Origin: Bradyrhizobium genosp. L
GTDB lineage: Bacteria; Pseudomonadota; Alphaproteobacteria; Rhizobiales; Xanthobacteraceae
Length of the DNA stretch: 64,000 bases
Direction: 5' to 3'
NCBI RefSeq assembly: GCF_015624485.1
Contig: NZ_CP061378.1
Coordinates: 1,550,001 to 1,614,000 of the forward strand
The position numbers and the translations under genes are program-made. The notes under the pieces are model-generated. The model saw only the letters and a program-made list of their open reading frames with translations, ran no database searches and had not been told where the DNA came from. This document shows positions 34,121-43,564 of the stretch, one piece after another; within the stretch, counting starts at the first letter, position 1; each line of letters opens with the position of its first letter.

Positions 34121-35302
34121 ATGGAGCTCGCGCTATCCCCTGAAGACGCCGCGTTTCGCGACGAGGTTCGCGCCTTCATCAAGGACAACTACCCGGCGGA
34201 GATGCGCGTCGCCAATCCGGAGACTGATCTCTCCAAGGAGCAGATGCTGCTGTGGCATCGCATCCTGCACCAGAAGGGCTGGATCGCGCCGCTCTGGCCG
34301 AAGCAACATGGCGGACCCGGCTGGTCGATCACCCGCCGCTTCATCTTCGAACAGGAGACCACGCGCGCCGGCACGATGCCGCCGCTGGCGTTCAGCGTCA
34401 CCATGGTCGGTCCAGTCATTTATACCTTCGGCAACGACACACAGAAGAGCAAGTACTTGCCGCGTATCCTTTCCGGCGAGGATTGGTGGTGCCAGGGCTA
34501 TTCCGAGCCCGGCTCCGGCTCCGACCTCGCCACCGTCCGCACCAAGGCGGTGCGCGATGGCGACCATTATGTCGTCAACGGCCACAAGACCTGGACCACG
34601 CTGGCCCAGCACGCCGACTGGATCTTCTGCCTGGTCCGGACCGATCCGACCGCCAAGCCGCAATCCGGCATCTCGTTCCTGCTCATCGACATGAAGACGC
34701 CTGGCGTCACCGTGCGCCCGATCATCACCATCGACGGCTCGCACGAGGTCAATGACGTCTTCCTGGAGAATGTCCGCGTCCCCGCCGAGAACCTGATCGG
34801 CGAGGAAAACAAAGGCTGGACCTACGCCAAATTCCTGCTCGGCAATGAGCGCACCAGCATGGCCGGCATCGGCCGCTCGACGCGCTACATCCAACGCCTG
34901 AAAAAGATCGTGAAGGCTGAGATTCCGGAGGACGATCCGGCGCATCTGGAGTTCATCCGCGACATCGCCCGCGTCGAGCTCGACGTGCTGGCGCTGGAGG
35001 CGACCGAGTTGCGCGTCGTGGCGCAGATGGCGCGCGGCATCGATCCGGGACCGGCAGCATCGCTGTTCAAGATCCGCGGCACCGAGATTTTCCAGAACAT
35101 CACCGAACTGACCCATCGCGCGATCGGCAATTACGGCCTTGCGATCCGCGAGCATCCGGTCAGCGCCAACCATTTCATGCCGGGGCCGGACTACGGCCAT
35201 ACGGCGTCGGAGAAATACCTCAACGCGCGAAAACTCTCGATCTACGGCGGATCGAACGAGATCCAGCGCAACATCATCGCCAAAGCGGTGCTTGGTCTCT
35301 AG
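34121..35302 (+). CDS. Acyl-CoA dehydrogenase (alpha-type partner)
   Basis: The protein has 393 residues and the complete three-domain FAD fold: N-terminal helices (LSPEDAAFRDEVRAFIKDNYP), the FAD loop WWCQGYSEPGSGSDLATVRTKA, a middle beta domain, and a C-terminal helical domain ending IYGGSNEIQRNIIAKAVLGL. WCQGYSEPGSGSDLA is typical of the larger partner of paired dehydrogenases in steroid and cyclic-acid degradation. It lies 12 bp after the first SDR and 20 bp before a second dehydrogenase. The pair likely forms a heteromer that introduces a double bond next to the CoA thioester. Confidence 0.92.
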   Translation: MELALSPEDAAFRDEVRAFIKDNYPAEMRVANPETDLSKEQMLLWHRILHQKGWIAPLWPKQHGGPGWSITRRFIFEQETTRAGTMPPLAFSVTMVGPVIYTFGNDTQKSKYLPRILSGEDWWCQGYSEPGSGSDLATVRTKAVRDGDHYVVNGHKTWTTLAQHADWIFCLVRTDPTAKPQSGISFLLIDMKTPGVTVRPIITIDGSHEVNDVFLENVRVPAENLIGEENKGWTYAKFLLGNERTSMAGIGRSTRYIQRLKKIVKAEIPEDDPAHLEFIRDIARVELDVLALEATELRVVAQMARGIDPGPAASLFKIRGTEIFQNITELTHRAIGNYGLAIREHPVSANHFMPGPDYGHTASEKYLNARKLSIYGGSNEIQRNIIAKAVLGL

Positions 35303-35322
35303 CAGCAGGCAACGAGGATCGG

Positions 35323-36453
35323 ATGGATATCCAGTTCACGGAAGAGCAGGAATTGTTGCGATCCAGCGTGCAGCGGCTGCTGCGCGACCAGTATGATTTC
35401 GACGCCCGCCGCAAGATCGTCGCGAGCGAGGACGGTTTCAGCCGTAAGCGATGGGGAGCGTTCGCCGAGCTCGGTCTGCTCGCTGCGCCGTTCTCCGAGG
35501 ATGTCGGCGGGCTCGACGGCGGGCCGATCGCGACCATGATCATCATGCAGGAGTTCGGCCGCCATCTCGTGGTCGAGCCCTTCGTCGAGACCGTCGTGGT
35601 TTGCGGCGGATTGATCGCGCAGGCAGGGTCAGGCGAGCAGAAGCAGGCATTCATCCCTGATATCATCGCCGGAACAAAACTCTGGGCGCTGGCCTGGACC
35701 GAGAAAGGCTCGCGCTTCGATCTCGCCACCGTCACCACCACGGCGCGTCGCGACGGCGACGACTATGTCCTGACCGGCGAGAAGACCGCTGTGATGACCG
35801 CACCCTGGGCCGACTATCTCATCGTGTCCGCCCGAACCTCCGGGCATCGCCACGACCGCGGTGGCGTCAGCCTGTTCGTGGTCGATCGCCGCGCCGCCAA
35901 TCTCGACCTGCAAAGCTTCAAGACCATCGACGGCCGCCGCGCCGCCGAGATCGGCCTGCGTGGCGTGCGCGGGCAGCTTGTGGGCAAGGAAGGCGAGGGC
36001 GTCGCCGTGCTGGAGGCCTGCCGCGACCGCGCGATCGGCGCGTTCTGCGCCGAGGCGGTCGGCGCGATCGACGAGCTCAACGCGGCGACGCTGGACTATT
36101 CCAAGACGCGCAAGCAGTTCGGCACCACGATCGGCGGTTTTCAGGTGCTACAGCACCGGATGGTCGACATGTTCATCGCGCATCAGGAAGCGCTGTCGCT
36201 GATGCAGCATCTCACGCTCGGTCTCAGTGACGGCGACGCCGGCGTCTCGCGGCTGGCCTCGGGCGCCAAATCCAGGATCGGCTATGCCGGCAAGTTCGTC
36301 GCCGACCAGGCGGTGCAGCTGCATGGCGGCATGGGCATGACCGACGAGCTCAATGTCGGGCATTACTTCAAGCGGATTTCCTCCATCAACATCCAGTTCG
36401 GCGACCCCGCCTATCACGTGCTGCGCTATGCGCAGCTCGACGCGGCCGCCTAA
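35323..36453 (+). CDS. Acyl-CoA dehydrogenase (beta-type partner)
   Basis: The protein has 376 residues. It shares the fold of the previous gene but is more divergent in the FAD loop ([19 protein letters not shown], where the usual GS-rich loop is altered). The C-terminal [20 protein letters not shown] carries a Glu in the position of the catalytic base. Adjacent dehydrogenase genes of this sort encode alpha2-beta2 enzymes in which FAD and base are contributed unequally. Placement between SDR/dehydrogenase and thiolase genes suits a beta-oxidation cycle on an unusual acyl-CoA. Confidence 0.92.
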   Translation: MDIQFTEEQELLRSSVQRLLRDQYDFDARRKIVASEDGFSRKRWGAFAELGLLAAPFSEDVGGLDGGPIATMIIMQEFGRHLVVEPFVETVVVCGGLIAQAGSGEQKQAFIPDIIAGTKLWALAWTEKGSRFDLATVTTTARRDGDDYVLTGEKTAVMTAPWADYLIVSARTSGHRHDRGGVSLFVVDRRAANLDLQSFKTIDGRRAAEIGLRGVRGQLVGKEGEGVAVLEACRDRAIGAFCAEAVGAIDELNAATLDYSKTRKQFGTTIGGFQVLQHRMVDMFIAHQEALSLMQHLTLGLSDGDAGVSRLASGAKSRIGYAGKFVADQAVQLHGGMGMTDELNVGHYFKRISSINIQFGDPAYHVLRYAQLDAAA

Positions 36454-36470
36454 GTCGAGAAAGGCAAGCA

Positions 36471-37661
36471 ATGTCATCCCCAGAAGCAGTCATCGTCTCC
36501 ACCGCGCGCACCGGCGTCGGCAAGGCCTATCGCGGCGCGCTCAACAACACCGAAGGTCCGACCCTGGCCGGCCATGTGATGGCCGAGGCCGTGAAGCGCG
36601 CCGGCATCGCGCCCGGCGAGGTCGAGGACGTGGTGATGGGCTGCGCGATGCAGCAGGGCACCATGGTGATGAACGTCGCGCGCAAGGGCGCGATCCGCGC
36701 CGGGCTTCCCGTCACCGTCGCCGGCACGACCATCGACCGCCAATGCGCGTCCGGCCTGCAAGCGATCGCTGTCGCAGCGCGCTCGGTGATGCATGACGGC
36801 GTGGAGATCGCGATCGGCGGCGGCATCGAATCGATCAGCCTGGTGCAGAACGAGCACATGAACAGGTTCCACGCCGTCGACGACGAACTGATGGCGATGA
36901 AGCCGGACATGTACATGTCGATGCTGGAGACGGCGGAAGTCGTCGCCGAGCGCTACAAGATCGGCCGCGACAGGCAGGACGAATACAGCCTCGAATGCCA
37001 GCGCCGCGTCGGCGCCGCGCTGCAAGGCGGTCGCTTCAACGACGAGATCGTTCCGTTCGCGACCAAAATGGCCGTGCTCAACAAGGACACCAAGGAAGTC
37101 AGCTATCAGCAGGTGACGCTCTCGAAGGATGAGGGGCCGCGTCCCGACACCACCGCCGAGGGGCTCGCAAAGATCAAGCCGGTGTTCGAGGGCAAGACCA
37201 TCAGCGCCGGCAACGCCAGCCAGCTCTCGGACGGCGCCTCGGCCTGCGTGATCATGAGCGACAAGATCGCCGCGCAGAAGGGCCTCAAGCCGCTCGGCAT
37301 CTTCCGCGGTTTCGTCGCCGCCGGCGTCGAGCCGGACGAGATGGGCGTCGGCCCGGTCGCCGCGATCCCGCGGCTCCTGAAGCGGCACGATCTGAAGATT
37401 GACGACATCGACCTCTGGGAGCTCAACGAGGCCTATGCGGTGCAGGTGATCTATTGCCGCGACAAGCTCGGCATCGACCCCGAAAAGCTCAACGTCAACG
37501 GCGGCTCGATCGCGATCGGCCATCCCTACGGCATGACCGGCGCGCGGCTCACCGGCCATCTGCTGATCGAAGGCCGGCGGCGCAAGGCGAAGTACGGCGT
37601 GGTCACGATGTGTATCGGCGGCGGCATGGGTGCGGCCGGCCTGTTCGAAATCATCCACTGA
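36471..37661 (+). CDS. Thiolase (acetyl-CoA acyltransferase)
   Basis: The protein has 396 residues, the normal thiolase length. The nucleophilic Cys92 lies in [14 protein letters not shown], the His in [17 protein letters not shown] and the second Cys in [18 protein letters not shown]. It should cleave a 3-ketoacyl-CoA with CoA to give acetyl-CoA (or propionyl-CoA) and a shortened acyl-CoA. It lies 17 bp after the dehydrogenase pair. The operon has no obvious classical 3-hydroxyacyl-CoA dehydrogenase, so one of the SDR or ADH genes may fill that step. Confidence 0.94.
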   Translation: MSSPEAVIVSTARTGVGKAYRGALNNTEGPTLAGHVMAEAVKRAGIAPGEVEDVVMGCAMQQGTMVMNVARKGAIRAGLPVTVAGTTIDRQCASGLQAIAVAARSVMHDGVEIAIGGGIESISLVQNEHMNRFHAVDDELMAMKPDMYMSMLETAEVVAERYKIGRDRQDEYSLECQRRVGAALQGGRFNDEIVPFATKMAVLNKDTKEVSYQQVTLSKDEGPRPDTTAEGLAKIKPVFEGKTISAGNASQLSDGASACVIMSDKIAAQKGLKPLGIFRGFVAAGVEPDEMGVGPVAAIPRLLKRHDLKIDDIDLWELNEAYAVQVIYCRDKLGIDPEKLNVNGGSIAIGHPYGMTGARLTGHLLIEGRRRKAKYGVVTMCIGGGMGAAGLFEIIH

Positions 37662-37683
37662 TCGGCAACGCGGGGAGAGAGAC

Positions 37684-38694
37684 GTGAAGACAGCGATCAC
37701 TGAACTGTTCGGCATCCAGCATCCGATCATCCAGGGCGGCATGCACTATGTCGGCTTTGCCGAGATGGCGGCTGCGGTGTCCAACGCCGGCGGCCTCGGC
37801 ATCATCACTGGGCTGACCCAGAAGACGCCGGAGCTGCTGGCGAAGGAAATCGCGCGCTGCCGCGACATGACCGACAAGCCGATCGGCGTGAACCTCACCT
37901 TCCTGCCGAGCTTCACCGCGCCGCCCTATCCGGAATATATCGCGGCGATCAAGGAGGGCGGCATCAAGGCGGTGGAGACCGCGGGCCGCAGCCCCGAGCA
38001 GTACATGCCGGCGCTGAAGGCCGCCGGCATCAAGGTGATCCACAAATGCACCTCGGTGCGGCATTCGCTGAAGGCCGAGAAGATCGGCTGCGACGCAGTC
38101 AGCGTCGACGGCTTCGAGTGCGGCGGCCACCCCGGCGAGGACGACATTCCGAACATGATTCTGCTGCCGCGTGCGGCGGACGAACTGAATATCCCCTTCG
38201 TCGCCTCCGGCGGCATGGCCGATGCCCGCAGCCTGGTCGCGGCGCTGTCGATGGGCGCCGCCGGCATGAACATGGGTACCCGTTTCATCGCGACCAAGGA
38301 AGCGCCGGTCCATCCCAATGTGAAGCAGGCGCTGGTCAAGGCAACCGAACTCGACACGGTGCTGGTGATGCGCGCGCTGCGCAACACCGAGCGCGTGCTG
38401 AAGAACAAGGGCGTCGACGAACTGCTCGAGGTCGAGCGCGAGAAGGGCGCGAAATTGAAGATCGAGGACATCCACGAGCAGGTCGCCGGCGTCTACCCGA
38501 AGGTGATGATCGACGGCCAGATGGATGCCGGCGCCTGGAGTTGCGGCATGGTGGTCGGTCTCATCAACGACATCCCGACGGTCAAGGAGCTGATCGATCG
38601 GATCATGGCCGAGGCCGAGCAGATCATCCGCCAGCGGTTGACCGGCTTCCTCGACGGCACCTTCGAAACCAAGCCGGCCCGCGCGGTCGCCTGA
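37684..38694 (+). CDS. Nitronate monooxygenase / 2-nitropropane dioxygenase-like flavoprotein
   Basis: The protein has 336 residues from GTG 37684 with GGGGAGAG upstream. The FMN TIM barrel opens FGIQHPIIQGGMHYVGFAEMAAAVSNAGGLGIITGLT and contains VSVDGFECGGHPGEDD with the active-site His region, and VASGGMADARSLVAALSMGAAGMNMGTRF for phosphate binding. Members are annotated as nitronate monooxygenases, but many in acyl-CoA operons probably act as enoyl reductases or oxidases on CoA esters. Context favours the latter; an attack on a nitro compound is the alternative. Confidence 0.9.
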   Translation: MKTAITELFGIQHPIIQGGMHYVGFAEMAAAVSNAGGLGIITGLTQKTPELLAKEIARCRDMTDKPIGVNLTFLPSFTAPPYPEYIAAIKEGGIKAVETAGRSPEQYMPALKAAGIKVIHKCTSVRHSLKAEKIGCDAVSVDGFECGGHPGEDDIPNMILLPRAADELNIPFVASGGMADARSLVAALSMGAAGMNMGTRFIATKEAPVHPNVKQALVKATELDTVLVMRALRNTERVLKNKGVDELLEVEREKGAKLKIEDIHEQVAGVYPKVMIDGQMDAGAWSCGMVVGLINDIPTVKELIDRIMAEAEQIIRQRLTGFLDGTFETKPARAVA

Positions 38695-38705
38695 GGGAGA
38701 TGATC

Positions 38706-39479
38706 ATGACCGAGCATGTCAAGACCGAGATCGCAGACGGCGTGCTGACGCTGACCTTGCAGCGGCCGGAGAAGAAGAATGCCCTGACCGGCGCGATGTA
38801 CAACGCCATGTCCGACGCGCTCAACAAGGCGGAAGCGGATGCATCGGTTCGCGTCATCCTGTTCCAGGGCGAGGGCGACAGCTTCACCGCCGGCAATGAT
38901 CTGGCCGATTTCGCCAGTCAGGCGCGTGGCGAGGCGGCGGTCGATAGTCCCGCGCATCACTTCATCGAGACCATCAGCAAGGTCGGCAAGCCGATCGTGG
39001 CCGCGGTGCAGGGCAATGCCGTCGGCGTCGGCACCACGATGCTGCTGCATTGCGACCTGGTCTATCTTGCCGAGAACGCACGGCTGATCACGCCGTTCGT
39101 CAATCTCGCGCTGGTGCCGGAAGCGGCGTCGAGCTGGCTGTTGCCGCTGCGGATCGGGCACGCCCGCGCCTACGCGATGTTCGCGCTCGGCGAGCCGATG
39201 GATGCGGCGGGAGCGGTGGCGTCCGGGCTCGCCAATGCGGTGGTGCCGCAGGGCGAGCTGCGCAAGAAGGCGCATGACGCGGCGGTTGCGCTGACCAAGC
39301 GGCCGGCAGGTTCGCTCAGCTTCACCAAGAAACTGATGCGCGAGCAGCAGCGGATCGCAGCCCAGATCGCCGAGGAAAGCCTGCTGTTCAAGGAGCGGCT
39401 GAGCACGCCCGAAGCGCGCGAGGCGTTTGCGGCGTTCGCCGAGCGGCGTCCCCCGGACTTTTCCAAGCTCTCGAGCTGA
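38706..39479 (+). CDS. Enoyl-CoA hydratase/isomerase family protein
   Basis: The protein has 257 residues from ATG 38706 with GAGGGAGA upstream. Crotonase-fold marks are LTLQRPEKKNALTGAMYNAM, the oxyanion segment GDSFTAGNDLADF, and VAAVQGNAVGVGTTMLLHCDLVYLAENARLITPFVNLALVPEAASSWLLP. The Glu in VPEAASS is the position used by delta3,delta2-enoyl-CoA isomerases, while the hydratase Glu pair is not complete, so isomerase activity is more likely than hydration. It would shift a double bond in the acyl-CoA intermediate. Confidence 0.9.
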   Translation: MTEHVKTEIADGVLTLTLQRPEKKNALTGAMYNAMSDALNKAEADASVRVILFQGEGDSFTAGNDLADFASQARGEAAVDSPAHHFIETISKVGKPIVAAVQGNAVGVGTTMLLHCDLVYLAENARLITPFVNLALVPEAASSWLLPLRIGHARAYAMFALGEPMDAAGAVASGLANAVVPQGELRKKAHDAAVALTKRPAGSLSFTKKLMREQQRIAAQIAEESLLFKERLSTPEAREAFAAFAERRPPDFSKLSS

Positions 39480-39518
39480 TTGACCGGGGATCACGGATAC
39501 ACCGAGGGAGTGAACCGC

Positions 39519-40679
39519 ATGCGCGTCGTCGGCAGCCATCAATATCCCACCATGGAATCCGTGATCTATGGCAAGCCGGCGGCCGAAGCGCTGCGTGAGG
39601 AGGCCGAACGGCTCGGCGTCAGCCGCGTCTATCTGATCGCCAGCCGGACGCTGAACACCACGACCGACGAGATCGAGAAGATCCGCAAGGCGCTCGGCGA
39701 GCGTCACGCCGCGACCTTCGATGGCGTGCCGCAGCACACGACGAGAGATGTGGTGACAGAGATCGCGCGGCAGGCCAGCGAGGCCAAAGCCGACCTAGTC
39801 GTTGCGATCGGCGGCGGCTCGGTGGTGGACGCGGCGAAGATCGTGCTGATGTGCATGGAGAACGAGATCTTCGAGCCGGCCGGGCTCGACGGTTTCGAGA
39901 CCACCCCGGAGCGCCGCTTCGGGCCGTTCCGGACGCCGAAGGTGCGGATGATCGCGATCCCGAGCACACTGTCGGGTGGCGAGTACAACTCCGGCGCGCT
40001 GGTCACCGACACCGGCCGTAAGCTGAAGCAGATATTCAATCACCCGATGATGATGCCGCGCGCCATCATCCTCGATCCCGCGATCACGAAATATACGCCG
40101 GAAAAGCTCTGGCTCGGCTCCGGAACGCGCGCGATGGATCACGGCATCGAGGCGATCTGCTCCAGCCGTCCCAATGTGCTGGTCGATGCCGTGTGCCAGC
40201 AGGGCCTGCGTTATTTGCGCTACGGCCTGCTGCGCACCAGGGAGAACCCCGACGACGAAGCGGCCAGGCTGAACTGCCAGCTCGGTTCCTGGCTCTCGGC
40301 CTTCGGCTTGCAGTCGCGGGTGCCGATGGGCGCGAGCCATGCGATCGGTCACGTGCTCGGCGGCACCTGCGACGTGCCGCATTATTTCTGCACGGCGGTG
40401 ATGATGCCAAGCGTGCTGCGCTACAACCGGCCCGCCACGGAGGCAGCCCAAACCTCGATCGCAGCCGCGCTCGGTGCGCCCGGGCGCGACGCCGGGGAGG
40501 CGTTCGCCGCGTTCATCGCCGAGCTCGGCCTGCCGCGGCGGCTCGCCGATGTCGGCGTTTCCGAGGACCGTTTCGAGCTGATCGGCAGGAACGCGATGCT
40601 GTCGATCTTCACCCGGGCAAATCCACAGCCGATCCGCGAGCCCGCCGACGTCGTCAAGATCCTCAAGCTCGCTGCCTGA
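39519..40679 (+). CDS. Iron-containing alcohol dehydrogenase / maleylacetate reductase-like
   Basis: The protein has 386 residues from ATG 39519, chosen for GAGGGAG eight bases upstream. The NAD(P) site is VVAIGGGSVVDAAKIVLM, with AIPSTLSGGEYNSGALVTD following. The metal-binding helices hold GTRAMDHGIEAICSS and GASHAIGHVLGG with the expected Asp/His ligands. Both Fe-alcohol dehydrogenases and maleylacetate reductases share these features; the latter act in aromatic degradation. In this operon it could oxidise a hydroxy intermediate or reduce a ring-cleavage product. Confidence 0.88.
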   Translation: MRVVGSHQYPTMESVIYGKPAAEALREEAERLGVSRVYLIASRTLNTTTDEIEKIRKALGERHAATFDGVPQHTTRDVVTEIARQASEAKADLVVAIGGGSVVDAAKIVLMCMENEIFEPAGLDGFETTPERRFGPFRTPKVRMIAIPSTLSGGEYNSGALVTDTGRKLKQIFNHPMMMPRAIILDPAITKYTPEKLWLGSGTRAMDHGIEAICSSRPNVLVDAVCQQGLRYLRYGLLRTRENPDDEAARLNCQLGSWLSAFGLQSRVPMGASHAIGHVLGGTCDVPHYFCTAVMMPSVLRYNRPATEAAQTSIAAALGAPGRDAGEAFAAFIAELGLPRRLADVGVSEDRFELIGRNAMLSIFTRANPQPIREPADVVKILKLAA

Positions 40680-40703
40680 GCTTTCACATCCGGAGCAATT
40701 CCG

Positions 40704-41510
40704 ATGGCCGACCTGCGGATATTCTCATATTTGCCGAATCCACGCGTCTGGAAGGCGACCATCGCCGCGCGGTTCTGCGGCGTCGACGTCGAAGTCAGGG
40801 GTGCGCCGAGCAAGGAATTGCGCGACTGGCTGTGGGACTATGATGCCCGCCCCCTGGCCGAGGACGAGCGCAGCTCGCTGTCGTCGCTGGCGCGGCGCGG
40901 GCGGGTCGGCTTGACCGGCGCGCAGCTGCTCAAGACCGAAGCGTTCATGGAAGCACAGCCCTTCGGCACCGTGCCCGCCGCGTTCGGCCCCGACGGCAAG
41001 ATCGGAATCTTCGAGTCAAACAGCATCATGCGCACGGTGGCGCGGCTTGGCCATGCGAAGTTTCCACTCTACGGCCGCGACGCCTACGAAGCGTCAAGGA
41101 TCGACGGCTTTCTCGATGTCAGCCTGGTCTTTGCCAGGGACTCGCAGATCTATCTTCTCGCCCTGTCGGGCGGCACGGTCGATGCCGCTATTCATGCGCG
41201 CGCCAGGGAAGCGTTCGCGATCTATGCTTCCGGTATCGAACAGGCGCTGTCTCCCCAGCGTGAGACGCTGGTCGGAAACATCATCTCGCTCGCCGACATC
41301 TGCTTCGCGGCCGAGCTGGCGCTGTTCATGAACGAGCATGCGCGGGCCGCGCAACTGCGCGAGCGGGGGTTGGAGAGGATCCTGCATCCGGGCGTGCAGC
41401 AGGAATACCCGCTGGCCTTTGCTCATTTTGCCCGGCTGGTCGAGCACGCGCATTTCAGGCCGGACCTCAAGCCCTATGTCGAAAAATTGCAGTCGAAGGC
41501 GGCCGCCTGA
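40704..41510 (+). CDS. Glutathione S-transferase-like protein
   Basis: The protein has 268 residues. A thioredoxin-like N-terminal domain (MADLRIFSYLPNPRVWKATIAARFCGVDVEV, then EAQPFGTVPAAFGPDGKIGIFESNSIMRTVARLG) has the TVP cis-Pro and the ES(N)SI glutathione-binding motif. The helical C-terminal domain holds VGNIISLADICFAAELALFM, the N-capping box. The form resembles eEF1B-gamma/MAK16-type GSTs. Together with the HCCA-isomerase-like first gene it suggests a glutathione-dependent step in the pathway. Confidence 0.87.
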   Translation: MADLRIFSYLPNPRVWKATIAARFCGVDVEVRGAPSKELRDWLWDYDARPLAEDERSSLSSLARRGRVGLTGAQLLKTEAFMEAQPFGTVPAAFGPDGKIGIFESNSIMRTVARLGHAKFPLYGRDAYEASRIDGFLDVSLVFARDSQIYLLALSGGTVDAAIHARAREAFAIYASGIEQALSPQRETLVGNIISLADICFAAELALFMNEHARAAQLRERGLERILHPGVQQEYPLAFAHFARLVEHAHFRPDLKPYVEKLQSKAAA

Positions 41511-41549
41511 CCTGGGCGGCGGAAGCCTGCAACGCGGAGATTGGATCGC

Positions 41550-42251
41550 ATGACCGCACCTGTCTGTCTGATATCCGGCGTCGGACCCGGCACGGGGTCG
41601 GCACTCGCACGGCGGTTTGCCGAGGGCGGCTATCGCGTGGCGATGCTGGCGCGGAACGAGGAGCGCCTGGCCGCGCTCGAAAAGGAGCTGCCGGACGCGA
41701 AGGCCTATCGGTGCGACGTCTCGGATCCGGCGCAGATCGATGCGGTGGCGTCCGCCGTGGAGTGCGATCTCGGCAACCCCGGCGTCGTTATCCACAATGC
41801 CGTCGGCGGTGGGTTCGGCAGCTTCCGCGAGATCGATCCGGCGATGCTCAATCGCAACTTCCAGGTCAATACCATGGGATTGTTGTATCTGGCGCGGCGG
41901 TTCGCCCCGGCGATGATCGGCGCCGGCAACGGCGCCATCGTCGCCACCGGCAACACCTCGGCCCTGCGTGGCAAGGCCGGCTTCGCCGGATTCGCGCCGA
42001 CCAAGGCGGCGCAGCGAATCCTTGCCGAAGCGATGGCGCGCGACCTCGGGCCGCAGGGCGTTCACGTCGCCTATGTCGTGGTCGATGCCGTGATCGACCT
42101 GGAATGGACGCGCAAGCGCTGGCCGGAGCGGCCGGACGATTTCTTCATCAAGCCGAGCGCGATCGCGAGCGAGATCTGGCACGTCGTGCATCAGGACCGC
42201 AGCGCGTGGTCGTTCAATGTCGAGCTGCGGCCGTTCGGAGAAAATTGGTAG
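41550..42251 (+). CDS. Second SDR-family protein lacking the catalytic Ser and Tyr
   Basis: The protein has 233 residues from ATG 41550. The nucleotide site is ISGVGPGTGSALARRFAEGGY. The active-site segment ATGNTSALRGKAGFAGFAPTKAAQ has Phe148 in place of Tyr, Lys152 kept, and Asn134 where Ser is usual. The end FNVELRPFGENW resembles the first SDR of the operon (33371), so the two are related paralogues. They might form a heteromer, or catalyse a reduction that does not use the Tyr proton relay. Confidence 0.86.
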   Translation: MTAPVCLISGVGPGTGSALARRFAEGGYRVAMLARNEERLAALEKELPDAKAYRCDVSDPAQIDAVASAVECDLGNPGVVIHNAVGGGFGSFREIDPAMLNRNFQVNTMGLLYLARRFAPAMIGAGNGAIVATGNTSALRGKAGFAGFAPTKAAQRILAEAMARDLGPQGVHVAYVVVDAVIDLEWTRKRWPERPDDFFIKPSAIASEIWHVVHQDRSAWSFNVELRPFGENW

Positions 42252-42305
42252 CGGTTCGCGCAACAGCGGTCCGTGCAATCAATCATGAACATAAGGGGGA
42301 ATTCG

Positions 42306-43508
42306 ATGTTGTTTGGAAAGCTTGCATTATCCGCTGCGGTGCTCGCGGCGTTCATGACCGCTGCCGTCGCGGCCGATACGCCGGGCGTCACGGAATCGGA
42401 AATCAAGATCGGAGCGACGTTCCCGTTCAGCGGCCCGGCATCGCCGCTCAGCAACACCGGCAAAGGCATGATCGCCTACGTCAAGTCGATCAACGATCGC
42501 GGCGGCATCAACGGCCGCAAGATCAACCTGATCACCTATGACGATGCGTATACGCCGCCGAAGTCGGTCGAGCAGACCAGGAAGCTGATCGAGAGCGACG
42601 AGGTCGCATTCCTGTTCGGCCCGCTCGGCACGCCGGCCATCGCCGCGACGATCAAATACGTCAACTCCAAGAAGGTGCCGCATCTCTTCGTCGTGAGCGG
42701 GGTGTCGAAGTTCACGAACTTCGCCGACTATCCGATGACCACCACGGGGCTGCCGAGCTACAACACCGAAGGCAAGATCTACGCACGGTACATCACCCAG
42801 ACGGCGCCCGACGCCAGGATCGCGATCCTCTACCAGAACGACGATCTCGGTCGCGATTTCGTGGGGGCATTCAAGGAAGCGCTGAAGGGCGACTTCGACA
42901 GGAAGGTGGTGGCGTCGTCCTACGAGGTGACCGAGCCGACGATCGAGTCCCATGTGGTGACGCTCAAGGCGTCGGGAGCGCAGGCATTCCTGGTCGCGGG
43001 CACGCCGAAATTCGCGGCGCAGGCGATCAAGAAGGCCGCCGAGATCGGCTGGACGCCGCTCACCATCATCAACTACGTGTCGAGCTCGGTTTCGGCGACC
43101 ATCGTGCCGGCCGGCGCGGACAAGGCGGCGGGCGTCGTGGCGGCGACCATCACCAAGGATCCGACCGACAAGAGGTGGGACGACGATCCCGGCATGAAGT
43201 GGTATCGCGCGCATTTCGAGAAATATCTCGTCGGCGCCGACATTGCCGACAACAACTATCTGTTCGGCACCCAGCAGGGCCAGATTCTGGAGCAGGTGCT
43301 GAAGCAATGTGGTGACGACCTGTCGCGCGAGAACATCGTCAAGCAGGCGCGTAACATCAAGGGGCTGGTGCTGCCGACGATGATGCCCGGCATTGCGATC
43401 AACACCGGGCCCGACAACAGCATGGCCTACACCCAGTTGCAGCTGCAGCGCTGGACAGGAAGCTCGTGGGAGCAGTTCGGCGGCGTGCTGAGCGCCGATC
43501 CGAAGTGA
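42306..43508 (+). CDS. Branched-chain-type ABC transporter substrate-binding protein
   Basis: The protein has 400 residues from ATG 42306 with AGGGGG upstream. A signal peptide (MLFGKLALSAAVLAAFMTAAVAA) leads to a family 5 (Leu/Ile/Val or urea/amide) binding domain: VTESEIKIGATFPFSGPASPLSNTGKGMIAYVKSINDRGGINGRKINLITYDDAY, then RIAILYQNDDLGRDFVGAFKEAL. No permease or ATPase genes follow in the window, so it must use a transporter encoded elsewhere. As last gene of the operon it probably captures the pathway's substrate, consistent with aromatic or cyclic acids known for such proteins. Confidence 0.93.
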   Translation: MLFGKLALSAAVLAAFMTAAVAADTPGVTESEIKIGATFPFSGPASPLSNTGKGMIAYVKSINDRGGINGRKINLITYDDAYTPPKSVEQTRKLIESDEVAFLFGPLGTPAIAATIKYVNSKKVPHLFVVSGVSKFTNFADYPMTTTGLPSYNTEGKIYARYITQTAPDARIAILYQNDDLGRDFVGAFKEALKGDFDRKVVASSYEVTEPTIESHVVTLKASGAQAFLVAGTPKFAAQAIKKAAEIGWTPLTIINYVSSSVSATIVPAGADKAAGVVAATITKDPTDKRWDDDPGMKWYRAHFEKYLVGADIADNNYLFGTQQGQILEQVLKQCGDDLSRENIVKQARNIKGLVLPTMMPGIAINTGPDNSMAYTQLQLQRWTGSSWEQFGGVLSADPK

Positions 43509-43564
43509 TCAAAGCGCGGCGGCGCGCCAAAGCACGGTGACGATTGACCCGATCTCATCGCGCT

